Numbered from the stretch's first letter, positions 54,114 through 62,935 are shown. The stretch is 64,000 nt of DNA from Kitasatospora terrestris (GCF_039542905.1 NZ_BAABIS010000001.1:3348001-3412000), one strand, 5' to 3'. Program-made: numbers and translations. The notes: generated from the letters alone by a model not told the origin.

Positions 54114-55562
54114 TCAGGCGTCCGAGGAGCCCTCGCGCTTGCGGATGTGCAGCTGGCGCGCGGCCTCGGCGGTGGAACCGGAGAGCGACGGGTAGACCGT
54201 GAAGGCACTGGCCACCTGTTCGACCGTCAGGTTGTTGTCCACCGCGAGCGAGATGGAGTGGATCAGCTCGCTGGCGCGCGGGGCGACCACCACGCCGCCG
54301 ACCACGATGCCGGTGCCGGGGCGGGCGAAGAGCTTCACGAAGCCGTCCCGGATGCCCTGCATCTTGGCCCGCGGGTTGCCGCGCAGCGGCAGCTTGATCT
54401 CGACCGCGTCCATCTTCCCGCAGGAGACGTCGGCGGCGGTGTAGCCGACCGTGGCGATCTCCGGGTCGGTGAAGACGTTGGAGGCGACGGTCTTCAGGTT
54501 GAGCGGCTGCACCGCGTCGCCGAGCGCGTGGTACACCGCGATCCGGCCCTGCATGGCGGCCACCGAGGCGAGCATGAAGACGCCGGTGCAGTCGCCGGCC
54601 GCGTAGACGCCGGGGGCGGTGGTGCGGGAGACCCGGTCGACCTTGATCTGGCCCCAGTCGTTGAGCTGGACGCCGGCCTCCTCCAGGCCCATCTCCGCGG
54701 TGTTCGGGATCGAGCCGACCGCCATCAGGCAGTGGGTGCCCTCGATCACCGTGCCGTCGGACAGCGTGACCTCGACCCGGTCGCCGATCCGCTTGGCGCT
54801 CTCGGCGCGCGAACGGCCCATCACGTTCATGCCGCGGCGGCGGAAGACGTCCTCCAGCACCTCGGCGGCGTCCGGGTCCTCGCCGGGCAGCACCCGGTCG
54901 CGCGAGGAGACCAGGGTGACGTTGGAGCCGAGCGCCTGGTACGCGCCGGCGAACTCGGCGCCGGTGACGCCGGAGCCGACCACGATCAGCTCGCGGGGCA
55001 GCTCCTCCAGGTCGTACACCTGGGTCCAGGTCAGGATCCGCTCGCCGTCCGGCTGGGCGTCGGGCAGCTCGCGCGGGTGGACACCGGTGGCGATCAGCAC
55101 CACGTCGGCGCGCAGCGACTCGGTGCTGCCGTCCTCGCGGTCCACCAGCACCTCGCGGGAGCCGTCGACCGCCTGGCCGCCGGCGCCGAGCCGGCCCTTG
55201 CCGCGCAGCACGGTGACGCCGGCCCGGGTGACCGCCTGGGTGATGTCGTGCGACTGGGCGATCGCCAGGCGCTTCACACGGCGGTTGACCTTGCCGAGGT
55301 CCACGCCGACCACCCGGGCCTGCTGCTCCAGCGGCGGGGTGTCGTCGGCGACGATGATGCCGAGCTCCTCGTACGAGGAGTCGAAGGTCGTCATCACCTC
55401 GGCGGTCGCGATCAGGGTCTTGGACGGCACGCAGTCCGTGAGCACCGCCGATCCGCCCAGGCCGTCGCGGTCGACGACGGTCACCTCCGCGCCGAGCTGG
55501 GCGGCCACCAGGGCCGCCTCGTATCCGCCGGGTCCGCCACCGATGATCACGATCCGAGTCAC
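54114..55562 (-). CDS. lpdA: LpdA-type NAD(P)H-quinone/flavoprotein disulfide reductase homologue
   Basis: A 482-residue FAD protein of the pyridine nucleotide-disulfide reductase fold: FAD motif IVIIGGGPGGYEAALVAAQLG at residue 5, NAD motif VVGSGVTGAEFAGAY near residue 190, and YAAGDCTGVFMLASVAAMQGR near residue 320. The redox site normally CxxxxC reads GGSAVLTDCVPSK: only the second Cys is kept, so it is not a lipoamide dehydrogenase. M. tuberculosis LpdA (Rv3303c) has the same loss and reduces quinones. GTG 55562 was chosen over ATG 55571, three codons earlier. Confidence 0.9.
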   Translation of the reverse strand: MTRIVIIGGGPGGYEAALVAAQLGAEVTVVDRDGLGGSAVLTDCVPSKTLIATAEVMTTFDSSYEELGIIVADDTPPLEQQARVVGVDLGKVNRRVKRLAIAQSHDITQAVTRAGVTVLRGKGRLGAGGQAVDGSREVLVDREDGSTESLRADVVLIATGVHPRELPDAQPDGERILTWTQVYDLEELPRELIVVGSGVTGAEFAGAYQALGSNVTLVSSRDRVLPGEDPDAAEVLEDVFRRRGMNVMGRSRAESAKRIGDRVEVTLSDGTVIEGTHCLMAVGSIPNTAEMGLEEAGVQLNDWGQIKVDRVSRTTAPGVYAAGDCTGVFMLASVAAMQGRIAVYHALGDAVQPLNLKTVASNVFTDPEIATVGYTAADVSCGKMDAVEIKLPLRGNPRAKMQGIRDGFVKLFARPGTGIVVGGVVVAPRASELIHSISLAVDNNLTVEQVASAFTVYPSLSGSTAEAARQLHIRKREGSSDA

Positions 55563-55677
55563 GTGCCCCATTCTCCCGCATGCCGGAACGGAATCCACGC
55601 CGGGGGCGTCGTTCCGGGGGTCCTGCGCCGTGATCGGGTCTCAGGTTCCCGCGGTGATCTCCCGTAGGCTGGCGACC

Positions 55678-56115
55678 ATGTCGCTCTACGCCGCCTACGC
55701 CACCAACCTCGACGCCCGGCAGATGAGCCGGCGCGCCCCGCACTCCCCGCTGCGCGGCACCGGCTGGCTGCCCGGCTGGCGGCTGACCTTCGGCGGCGAG
55801 CAGCTGGGCTGGGAGGGCTCGCTGGCCACGGTGGTGGAGGACGAGAAGGAGCAGGTCTTCGTCTCGCTCTACGACGTGGCGCCGATGGACGAGGAGGGCC
55901 TGGACCGCTGGGAGGGCGTGCAGCTCGGCATCTACCGCAAGGTCCGGCTGCGCGCGCAGACCCTGGACGGCGAGGTGTCGGTCTGGACGTACGTGCTGAA
56001 CGACTACGAGGGCGGGCTGCCGGCCGCGCGCTACCTCGGGCTGATCGCGGACGCCGCGGAGAGCGCCGGCGCCCCGGACGACTACGTGCTGGACCTGCGC
56101 CGCCGACCCTGTTGA
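55678..56115 (+). CDS. gamma-glutamylcyclotransferase-like (GGCT/AIG2) protein
   Basis: A 145-residue protein with the AIG2/GGCT start LYAAYATNLDARQMSRRAP (a YGxNL-like substrate loop), then GTGWLPGWRLTF and LYDVAPMDEEGLDRWEGV, where the family's catalytic Glu normally lies (Glu in DEEGLDRWE). Such enzymes release 5-oxoproline from gamma-glutamyl peptides, though many family members have unknown substrates. It is divergent from lpdA with a 115-bp gap. Confidence 0.87.
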   Translation: MSLYAAYATNLDARQMSRRAPHSPLRGTGWLPGWRLTFGGEQLGWEGSLATVVEDEKEQVFVSLYDVAPMDEEGLDRWEGVQLGIYRKVRLRAQTLDGEVSVWTYVLNDYEGGLPAARYLGLIADAAESAGAPDDYVLDLRRRPC

Positions 56116-56207
56116 GAGGTACCTCCAGGCGCGGCGGACCATAGCGGGTCGAAAGCTGTCGTTCTACGCAATCCGGGTAACGATCCGGCATGGCTTCCAC
56201 GATCTGT

Positions 56208-56219
56208 CTACGCGCGTAG
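56208..56219. promoter_or_regulatory. 12-bp perfect palindrome upstream of pnp
   Basis: CTACGCGCGTAG is fully self-complementary and ends 25 bp before the pnp GTG start (56245). The identical 12-mer occurs before deoC at 63824-63835. Shared sequence and pathway suggest an operator for nucleoside salvage. Confidence 0.75.
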
Positions 56220-56244
56220 TGGTTTCTTGACTATCCTCGGCGAC

Positions 56245-57075
56245 GTGAACGCTTCTCCTCAGTCGGTCGTCTCCGCCGACCCCTACGCCGCCGCCCGGGC
56301 CGCCGCCGATCGCCTGCGCGAGCTCACCGGCGCCGAGCACCACGACGTCGCCCTGGTGATGGGCTCCGGCTGGGTGCCGGCAGCCGACGCCCTCGGCGAG
56401 ACGCTGGCCGAGTTCCCGGTCACCGAGCTGCCCGGCTTCCCCGCGCCCGCCGTGGCCGGCCACGCCGGCACCATCCGCTCGGTCCGGATCCCGGGCGGGG
56501 GCGACCGCCGCGCCCTGGTCTTCCTCGGCCGCAACCACTACTACGAGGGCCACGGCGTGGCCACCGTGGTGCACGGCGTGCGCACCGCCGCCGCGGCCGG
56601 CTGCCGGACCGTCGTGCTGACCAACGGCTGCGGCGGCCTGCGCGAGGGCTGGGTGCCCGGCCAGCCGGTCCTGATCAGCGACCACATCAACCTGACCGCG
56701 GACTCCCCGATCGTCGGCGCCAACTTCGTCGACCTCACCGACCTGTACTCCAAGCGCCTGCGCGCGCTGTGCCGCGAGGTCGACCCGAGCCTCGACGAGG
56801 CGGTCTACGTCCAGTTCCGCGGCCCGCACTACGAGACCCCGGCCGAGGTCCACATGGCCCGGGTCATCGGCGGCGAGCTGGTCGGCATGTCCACCACCCT
56901 GGAGGCCATCGCCGCCCGCGAGGCCGGCGCCGAGGTGCTCGGCATCTCCCTGGTCACCAACCTCGCCGCCGGCATCACCGGCGAGCCGCTCAACCACGCG
57001 GAGGTCCTGGAGGCCGGCAAGGCCTCGGCCGAGCGGATGGGCGCGCTGCTGGCGAAGGTGCTTGAGCGGATCTGA
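56245..57075 (+). CDS. purine-nucleoside phosphorylase
   Basis: A 276-residue trimeric-type purine nucleoside phosphorylase that splits (deoxy)inosine or (deoxy)guanosine with phosphate. It has VALVMGSGW (phosphate loop) near residue 34, [12 protein letters not shown] near residue 93, [11 protein letters not shown] near residue 128, [11 protein letters not shown] (ribose/phosphate contact) near residue 190 and [15 protein letters not shown] with the base-binding region. I chose GTG 56245; a TTG at 56227 is in frame but less usual. The sugar mutase follows 123 bp downstream with a long imperfect hairpin between. Confidence 0.94.
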   Translation: MNASPQSVVSADPYAAARAAADRLRELTGAEHHDVALVMGSGWVPAADALGETLAEFPVTELPGFPAPAVAGHAGTIRSVRIPGGGDRRALVFLGRNHYYEGHGVATVVHGVRTAAAAGCRTVVLTNGCGGLREGWVPGQPVLISDHINLTADSPIVGANFVDLTDLYSKRLRALCREVDPSLDEAVYVQFRGPHYETPAEVHMARVIGGELVGMSTTLEAIAAREAGAEVLGISLVTNLAAGITGEPLNHAEVLEAGKASAERMGALLAKVLERI

Positions 57076-57101
57076 TCCGCACCTGACGCAGAATCGGTAA
57101 C

Positions 57102-57160
57102 GGACGGGCCGTCGGCCGGGGTGTGGGGCTGCCCCCACGCTCCGACCGGCGGCCCGGTCC
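57102..57160. terminator. long imperfect hairpin between pnp and the sugar mutase gene
   Basis: The left arm (57102-57128) and right arm (57132-57160) pair over about 26 of 28 positions with a minute loop. It lies between two same-direction genes, so it may attenuate or process the message rather than fully end it. Confidence 0.5.
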
Positions 57161-57198
57161 CTTTGGCGACGACAACCTCACGAGGGAGCAGGGCACCC

Positions 57199-58899
57199 AT
57201 GCCGCAGGCCTCCACCACCGACCTCCTCACCCGGGCCCGCGCCTGGCTCGCCGAGGACCCCGACCCGCAGACCCGCGAGGAGCTGACCTCCCTGCTGGCC
57301 GCCGCCGAAGGCCCCGAGGCCGAGGGCGAGGAGCGGATCGCCTGGTCCCGGCTGGCCGAACGCTTCGCCGACCGGCTCCAGTTCGGCACCGCCGGCCTGC
57401 GCGGCGAACTCGGCGCCGGCCCGATGCGGATGAACCGCGCCGTGGTCATCCGCGCCGCCGCCGGCCTCGCCGCGTACGTCCGCAAGAACCCCTCGCTCGG
57501 CGACCTCGTGGTGATCGGCTACGACGCCCGGCACAAGTCCTGGGACTTCGCCCGCGACACCGCCGCCGTCGTGGTCGGCGCCGGCCTGCGCGCCGCCCTG
57601 CTGCCCCGGCCGCTGCCCACCCCCGTGCTCGCCTTCGCCGTCCGCCACCTCGGCGCGGCCGCCGGCGTCACCGTCACGGCCAGCCACAACCCGCCGCAGG
57701 ACAACGGCTACAAGGTGTACCTGGGCGACGGCTCGCAGATCGTCCCGCCCGCCGACATCGAGATCGCCGCCGAGATCGACGCGATCGGCTCGCTGGCCGA
57801 CGTCCCGCGCGCCTCGGACGGCTGGGAGGTGCTCGGCGACGACGTCGTCGAGGCGTACCTGCGACGCGCCGTCACCGTCGTCGCCCCGGACGGCGCCCGC
57901 GACCTCGACGTCGTCTACACCCCGATGCACGGCGTCGGCCGGGACGTCCTGCTCGCCGCCTTCAAGGCGGCCGGCTTCCCCGCCCCCACCGTCGTCGCCG
58001 AACAGGGCGAGCCCGACCCCGACTTCCCGACCGTCGCCTTCCCCAACCCGGAAGAGCCCGGCGCGATGGACCTCGCCTTCCGCACCGCCGCCGCCGTCGG
58101 CCCCGACATCGTCATCGCCAACGACCCGGACGCCGACCGCTGCGCCGTCGCCGTCCCGGCGGGCGGCGGCAGCGGCGGCTGGCGGATGCTGCGCGGCGAC
58201 GAGGTCGGCGCGCTGCTGGGCGCCGCGCTGGTCGACAAGCAGGCCACCGGCACCTTCGCCACCACCATCGTCTCCTCCACCCTGCTCGGCCGGATCGCCT
58301 CCGCCGCCGGCCTCGGCTACGCGGAGACCCTCACCGGCTTCAAGTGGATCTCCCGGGCGGACGGCCTGCGCTACGGCTACGAGGAGGCGCTCGGCTACTG
58401 CGTCGACCCGTCCGGCGTCCGCGACAAGGACGGCATCACCGCCGCCCTGCTGGTCGCCGAACTCGCCGCCGGCCTCAAGCGGACCGGGCGCACCCTCACC
58501 GACCTGCTCGACGACCTCGCCCTCGAACACGGGCTGCACGCCACCGACCAGCTGTCGGTCCGGGTGGACGACCTGACGGTGATCGCCGACGCGATGCGAC
58601 GGCTGCGCGAGCAGCCGCCCACCGAGCTCGCCGGACTGCGCGTCACCCGCGCCGACGACCTCACCGCCGGCTCCGCCGACCTGCCGCCCACCGACGGCCT
58701 GCGCTACTACCTGGCCGGCGAGGGCGTCACCTCCGCCCGCATCGTGGTCCGGCCGTCCGGCACCGAGCCCAAGCTCAAGTGCTACCTCGAAGTCGTCCTC
58801 CCGGTGCCCACCGCGGCCGACCTCGCCGCCACCCGCGACCGCGCGGCGGAGGTCCTCGCCGCGATCAAGCGCGACCTGGCGGGCGCGGCGGGCATCTGA
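57199..58899 (+). CDS. phospho-sugar mutase (PGM2-like; candidate phosphopentomutase)
   Basis: A 566-residue alpha-D-phosphohexomutase superfamily enzyme of the PGM2 subgroup. The phosphoserine loop is VTASHNPPQDNGYK near residue 159, the metal loop ANDPDADRCAV near residue 309, the sugar loop GYEEALGYC near residue 393 and the phosphate loop VRPSGTEPK near residue 515. PGM2-type enzymes in animals isomerise pentose 1- and 5-phosphates. Following pnp, and with deoC 5 kb further on, it may convert (deoxy)ribose 1-phosphate to the 5-phosphate that DeoC cleaves. M. tuberculosis has deoD next to pmmB too. Confidence 0.92.
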   Translation: MPQASTTDLLTRARAWLAEDPDPQTREELTSLLAAAEGPEAEGEERIAWSRLAERFADRLQFGTAGLRGELGAGPMRMNRAVVIRAAAGLAAYVRKNPSLGDLVVIGYDARHKSWDFARDTAAVVVGAGLRAALLPRPLPTPVLAFAVRHLGAAAGVTVTASHNPPQDNGYKVYLGDGSQIVPPADIEIAAEIDAIGSLADVPRASDGWEVLGDDVVEAYLRRAVTVVAPDGARDLDVVYTPMHGVGRDVLLAAFKAAGFPAPTVVAEQGEPDPDFPTVAFPNPEEPGAMDLAFRTAAAVGPDIVIANDPDADRCAVAVPAGGGSGGWRMLRGDEVGALLGAALVDKQATGTFATTIVSSTLLGRIASAAGLGYAETLTGFKWISRADGLRYGYEEALGYCVDPSGVRDKDGITAALLVAELAAGLKRTGRTLTDLLDDLALEHGLHATDQLSVRVDDLTVIADAMRRLREQPPTELAGLRVTRADDLTAGSADLPPTDGLRYYLAGEGVTSARIVVRPSGTEPKLKCYLEVVLPVPTAADLAATRDRAAEVLAAIKRDLAGAAGI

Positions 58900-58918
58900 G
58901 GCCGCCCCGGAGAGTCCG

Positions 58919-58959
58919 ACGGGGCGCCGGTCCGCCTGCTCGGCGGTCCGGCGCCCCGT
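58919..58959. terminator. 18-bp stem terminator
   Basis: Arms 58919-58936 and 58942-58959 form an 18-bp stem with one mismatch and a TGCTC loop, 19 bp after the mutase stop and before the stop of a convergent gene at 58991. Confidence 0.85.
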
Positions 58960-58990
58960 GCGGGAAGCGCTGCGGTCAGTGGTGCTGCGG

Positions 58991-59662
58991 TCAGGTGGCG
59001 GCGATCAGGGCGACCAGGGCGACCAGGCCGACCAGGGTCGGGGCGATGATCCACCAGCACCAGGTGACCCGGGCCTCGCCGGCGGCCAGCGGGTTGGCCG
59101 CGTTGGTGTCGGCCAGTTCCTGCAGCTCGCTCACCACCTGGTCGGACCAGGCACGCGTCGGATCCGACTGGCCGGGCCGGGCGGTGCGGCCGGCCGGGAC
59201 GCTCCACCGGCTGCTGGTGGTGTCGCCGGAGGCGGCGGCGCGGGCGGCCGTCCGGTTGGCCCGCTTGCGCTGGCGCAGCGACACCGGGACGGCCCAGACC
59301 TGGTACTTCTTGCCGCCGGCGAACAGCTCGACCGAGTAGCCGGCCTTCAGCCCCTCCACCGACGCCCACGGGACGTCGATCGTCCGCAGCGGGTTGCGGA
59401 CCAGCAGCCGGCGGTCGTTGGAGAGCACGGCCGGACGCAGGGTGTACGCGATCACCGGGAAGGCGAAGACCGGGGCCGCCGCGAGGGCGATCCACGGGGT
59501 GCGGCCGGTGCCGTTGATCACCGCGTCGATGATCAGCCAGCCGGCGATGGCCAGCAGCATCACGCCGGCGATGATGCCGGGAACGGAGCGCTGCACGCGG
59601 TCGGCGTACTTCTGCTCGGGGGCGGCGGAGCCCTGGTCGGGCGTGCCGTCGGAATCGGTCAT
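58991..59662 (-). CDS. PH-domain-like membrane protein, function unknown
   Basis: A 223-residue protein with two membrane helices (about residues 28-75), then a PH-like domain (RRLLVRNPLRTIDVPWASVEGLKAGYSVELFAGGKKYQVWAV), a disordered Ser/Arg-rich segment and a last hydrophobic helix at the C-terminus. DUF/PH_6-type proteins of this kind are common in streptomycetes and have no known function. ATG 59662 was chosen because the sequence upstream is not homologous. Confidence 0.8.
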   Translation of the reverse strand: MTDSDGTPDQGSAAPEQKYADRVQRSVPGIIAGVMLLAIAGWLIIDAVINGTGRTPWIALAAAPVFAFPVIAYTLRPAVLSNDRRLLVRNPLRTIDVPWASVEGLKAGYSVELFAGGKKYQVWAVPVSLRQRKRANRTAARAAASGDTTSSRWSVPAGRTARPGQSDPTRAWSDQVVSELQELADTNAANPLAAGEARVTWCWWIIAPTLVGLVALVALIAAT

Positions 59663-59784
59663 GCCGTCGATTCTGCCCCATCCCTCCCGTGCTTCCCAGA
59701 GCCTCCGGAGCACGACCAGGCCACGGGACGGCCACGAAGAGCGCCCGCCACCAGCGGCGACGGGCGGACGTCGGACGGAACGGG

Positions 59785-60522
59785 TCAGGCGGTGCGCCGC
59801 CGCAGGGTGGCGGCGCCGAGGGCGAGCGAGAGCAGCCCGCACACGGCGACCACGCCGAGGTCGAGCAGGGTCCGGCCCTGGACGCCGGCGGAGGTGGTGA
59901 GCCGGGCCATCGCGTCCACCGCGTACGAGAGCGGCAGCACGTCGGAGATCCAGCGCAGCAGGGGTGCCATGTCCTCGCGCGGCACGAACAGCCCGCAGAG
60001 CAGCAGTTGCGGCAGCAGCACCGCCGGCAGGAACTGCACGGCCTGGAACTCGGTGGCGGCGAAGGCGGAGACCAGCAGGCCGAGCGCCATCCCGAGCAGC
60101 CCGTCCGCGACCGCGACGGAGAAGACCAGCCAGGTCGGCCCGGCGATGTCCAGGCCGAGCACGCCGATGGTCAGCGCGGAGGCGAGCGCCGCCTGCACCA
60201 GGGCGACCGCGCCGAACGCCAGCGCGTAGCCCAGCAGCAGGTCGAGCTTGCCGAGCGGCATGGTGAGCAGCCGCTCCAGGGTGCCGGTGGTCCGCTCCCG
60301 CAGCATCGCCACCGAGGTGACCAGGAACATCACCATCAGCGGGAAGACGCCGAGCAGCGCGGGGCCGATCCGGTCGAAGGTGCCCGGCTGGGCGTCGAAC
60401 ATGTACTTCAGCAGGACCAGCAGCAGGCAGGGCACCACCAGCAGCAGCGCGATCGTGCGCGGGTCGTGGCGCAGCTGGGCGAGGACGCGCCGGGCGGTGG
60501 CGAGGGTACGGGTCGGGTTCAT
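59785..60522 (-). CDS. ABC-2 type transporter permease
   Basis: A 245-residue membrane protein with six predicted helices. MLRERTTGTLERLLTMPLGKLDLLLGY near residue 78 is the amphipathic cytoplasmic segment typical of ABC-2 exporters of the DrrB/NodJ type, and a re-entrant QFLPAVLLPQLLLCGLFVP follows near residue 165. Such permeases export drugs or lipids. ATG 60522 overlaps the stop of the ATPase gene by 4 bp (ATGA), so the pair is coupled. Confidence 0.92.
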   Translation of the reverse strand: MNPTRTLATARRVLAQLRHDPRTIALLLVVPCLLLVLLKYMFDAQPGTFDRIGPALLGVFPLMVMFLVTSVAMLRERTTGTLERLLTMPLGKLDLLLGYALAFGAVALVQAALASALTIGVLGLDIAGPTWLVFSVAVADGLLGMALGLLVSAFAATEFQAVQFLPAVLLPQLLLCGLFVPREDMAPLLRWISDVLPLSYAVDAMARLTTSAGVQGRTLLDLGVVAVCGLLSLALGAATLRRRTA

Positions 60523-61253
60523 CGGGCGCTCTCCACGAGTTCCAGGAAGGCGCTGTCGATGTCGGCCGCGCCGGTGGACCTGAGCAGCTCGTCCGGGCTG
60601 TCGTGGGCGAGGAGTCGGCCCTCGCGCATCAGCAGCAGCCGGTCGCAGCGGGTGGCCTCGTCCATCACGTGGCTGGAGACCAGCAGGGTGGCGCCGCCGT
60701 CCGCGAGCTCGCGGAACAGCCGCCACAGGTCCTGCCGAAGCACCGGGTCGAGGCCGACCGTCGGCTCGTCCAGGATCAGCAGCTCGGGCGTGCCGAGCAG
60801 GGCCGCGGCGAGCGAGACCCGGGCCCGCTGGCCGCCGGAGAGCCGGCCGACCGCGTCGCGCTCGTGCCCGGCCAGGCCGACCCGGGCGACCACCCGGGCG
60901 GGGTCGGTGCGCGGGGCGCCGAGCACGGCGGCGAAGTAGTCGAGGTTCTCGGCGACGGTCAGGTCGGCGTAGACCGACGGCGCCTGGGTGACGTACCCGA
61001 CGCGGTGGCGCAGGCCGGCGCCGCCCGCGGGTTCGCCGAGCACCTCGACCGTGCCGGCGGTGATCCGCTGCACGCCGACGACCGAGCGCAGCAGCGTGGT
61101 CTTGCCGCAGCCGCTCGGGCCGAGCAGGCCGGTGATCGATCCGCGCTCGAGCTCCAGGTCGAGGCCGTGCAGGACGGTGCGGCCGCCGCGGTCGACGGTG
61201 AGCCCGGCGATCCGGATCGCGGGGGCGGCGGACCCCGGCGAAGAATTCATCAT
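60519..61253 (-). CDS. ABC transporter ATP-binding protein (DrrA-like)
   Basis: A 244-residue exporter ATPase: Walker A GPSGCGKTTLLRS, Q-loop VTQAPSVYADLTV, signature LSGGQRARVSLAAAL, Walker B LLILDEPTVGLD and H-loop VSSHVMDEA. It works with the coupled ABC-2 permease. The first two codons are both ATG (61253 and 61250); no ribosome-binding site is clear, and a palindrome covers the start. A TetR-family gene lies 54 bp upstream in the same direction and may control the pair. Confidence 0.93.
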   Translation of the reverse strand: MMNSSPGSAAPAIRIAGLTVDRGGRTVLHGLDLELERGSITGLLGPSGCGKTTLLRSVVGVQRITAGTVEVLGEPAGGAGLRHRVGYVTQAPSVYADLTVAENLDYFAAVLGAPRTDPARVVARVGLAGHERDAVGRLSGGQRARVSLAAALLGTPELLILDEPTVGLDPVLRQDLWRLFRELADGGATLLVSSHVMDEATRCDRLLLMREGRLLAHDSPDELLRSTGAADIDSAFLELVESAR

Positions 61254-61263
61254 GTGATGAGTT
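61244..61263. promoter_or_regulatory. palindrome over the ABC exporter start (TetR-type operator candidate)
   Basis: TCATCA (61247-61252) and TGATGA (61255-61260) are perfect arms around TG, extended by AA/TT outside with one mismatch pair. It covers the ATPase start codons in the tetR-ABC gap, so the TetR product could repress exporter expression from here. Confidence 0.5.
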
Positions 61264-61307
61264 TTGCGGCGCCGACGCACCCCGTCAAGGGGGCGCGTGA
61301 GGTCAGC

Positions 61308-61919
61308 TCACGATGCGTCGAAGTACGACTGCACCGTCCGGCCGAGCAGCGGGACCAGTTCCTCGGGCGGCGCCGAGGCCAGCGGCTCCACCCCGATCAC
61401 GTACCGGGCCATCGCCAGGCCGACGATCTGCGACATCGCCAACTCCACCCGCAGCTCCGGCCGCTCCCCGTCCAGCACCGCGGCCAGCCGGCCCACCAGT
61501 TCCGTCACCATGAAGCCGCGCACCAGCGCCGCGACCTCCTCCGACGCCGCCGCCGTGCGCAGCAGCGCCAGCAGCCGGTCGCGGATCGCCGGCTGCTCCC
61601 ACAGCTCCAGCACGAACGCCGCCAGGCGCTCGCCCACCGAAGCGCGGTCCCCCGCGAGCACCACCCGCTCCACCACCGCCCGCGGGTCGATCGGAAACTC
61701 CAGCGCCGCCATGAACAGCCGGTCCTTGCTGCCGAAGTAGTGGTGCAGCAGCGCCGCGTCCACCCCGGCCGACCGGGCGATCGCCCGCATGCTCGCCTTC
61801 TGGTACCCCTTCGCCCCGAACTCCGCCCGGGCCGCCGCCAGCACCGCCCCCCGGGTGTCCTCCCCTCCGGGCCGCCGCCCGGTCCGCTTCTTCTCCGCGG
61901 CCTGCATCTCGTCGCTCAC
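61308..61919 (-). CDS. TetR-family transcriptional regulator
   Basis: A 203-residue repressor with the TetR DNA-binding domain: RGAVLAAARAEFGAKGYQKASMRAIARSAGVDAALLHHYFGSKDRLF, with the recognition helix VDAALLHHYF, and an all-helical ligand domain. It heads a likely operon with the ABC-2 exporter, the usual arrangement for drug-responsive efflux control. The start is GTG at 61919; an ATG four codons later is possible. Confidence 0.92.
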   Translation of the reverse strand: MSDEMQAAEKKRTGRRPGGEDTRGAVLAAARAEFGAKGYQKASMRAIARSAGVDAALLHHYFGSKDRLFMAALEFPIDPRAVVERVVLAGDRASVGERLAAFVLELWEQPAIRDRLLALLRTAAASEEVAALVRGFMVTELVGRLAAVLDGERPELRVELAMSQIVGLAMARYVIGVEPLASAPPEELVPLLGRTVQSYFDAS

Positions 61920-62033
61920 CCCGCCATTTTGACTTCCTCCCCACCCCGGCCCGGCCGATTGCGCCCCGCTGCGCGGCCGACGGCTCGAAAAGGCCTTGCC
62001 GCACGGACCGGTCGTGCGGAAACCTCACCGCAC

Positions 62034-62930
62034 ATGACGATCAGTAGGAGATCATTCGGTCTGGCGGCAGGGCTCCTGGCGGCCGCCGGGGCGCTCGGCC
62101 CGCTGTCCGCGGGCCCGGCCGGCGCCGCGACGAACCGCCCGAGGGGCACCGGGCTGCCGGCGGAGAAGGCCACGCCGGTGGCGCAGTGGCGGCTGGACAC
62201 CGCCTCCGGTTCGCCGGCAGTCACCCCGGACGACTGGCAGGACCATCTGGACGCGCGCCTGGGCGGCGGTGCGACGATCGACCCGGCCGGCGGGCTGCTG
62301 CCGGTCCCGGGCAGTCTGGTCCTCGACGGTGTCGCCGCCCACGCCGAGGCCCCGGTGGCGGTGGACGTCACCGGCAGCTTCTCGCTCGCGCTGTGGGCCA
62401 GCCCGGTCGCCGAGCCGAGCCGGGACATGACGGTGCTGGCGCTGACCGGCCGGCGCGGCAGCGCGCTGACCCTGCGCTGGAAGCACGAGGGCGCCCCCGG
62501 CACCCCGAGCCCGATCGACCGCTGGGAGGTGGAGATCCGCGACTCGGACCGCCCGGACGCGACGCGCTCGGTGGCACCGCACACCCCCGCCTTCCCGTAC
62601 GGGCCCGAGCTGCGGTGGGACCACCTGGCGGTCGTGTACGACGCCGACGCGGGCGAGCTCAGGCTGTACGTCAACGGAGCACCGGAGAACCAGCAGTGCG
62701 CCCCGGGCGACGAGTCCTGCGTCCCCCACGTGTCGACCGTGCCGTCGGTCCGGCCGTTCCCGAAGGTGGACGCCCTCCAGTTCGGGCGGTCGCTGACCGA
62801 CCGGGAGTGGACCGACCACTTCGCCGGGGAGCTCGACGCCGTCTGGCTCTACCGGGGCGCGCTGACCGAGTCCCAGGTCGCGCAACTGGCGGACCCCAAC
62901 ATGGTCTACGAGCACCCGTACGCCCCCTGA
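62034..62930 (+). CDS. Tat-exported LamG/concanavalin-like protein
   Basis: A 298-residue protein with a twin-arginine signal (SRRSFGLAAGLLAAAGALG, cut after AGA near residue 32) and one LamG/ConA-like jelly-roll domain: VAQWRLDTASG, DGVAAHAEAPVAVDVTGSFSLALWA, WDHLAVVYDADAGELRLYVNG and FAGELDAVWLYRGALTESQV. Such domains bind carbohydrates or act in adhesion or hydrolase accessory roles. Two Cys residues about six apart (QCAPGDESC) may form a disulphide. No catalytic domain is attached. A terminator follows the stop. Confidence 0.87.
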   Translation: MTISRRSFGLAAGLLAAAGALGPLSAGPAGAATNRPRGTGLPAEKATPVAQWRLDTASGSPAVTPDDWQDHLDARLGGGATIDPAGGLLPVPGSLVLDGVAAHAEAPVAVDVTGSFSLALWASPVAEPSRDMTVLALTGRRGSALTLRWKHEGAPGTPSPIDRWEVEIRDSDRPDATRSVAPHTPAFPYGPELRWDHLAVVYDADAGELRLYVNGAPENQQCAPGDESCVPHVSTVPSVRPFPKVDALQFGRSLTDREWTDHFAGELDAVWLYRGALTESQVAQLADPNMVYEHPYAP

Positions 62931-62935
62931 TCGCG

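Noticed and set aside
54114..55562. Dihydrolipoamide dehydrogenase annotation
   Set aside because: The redox CxxxxC pair is incomplete, so the enzyme cannot do lipoamide chemistry.
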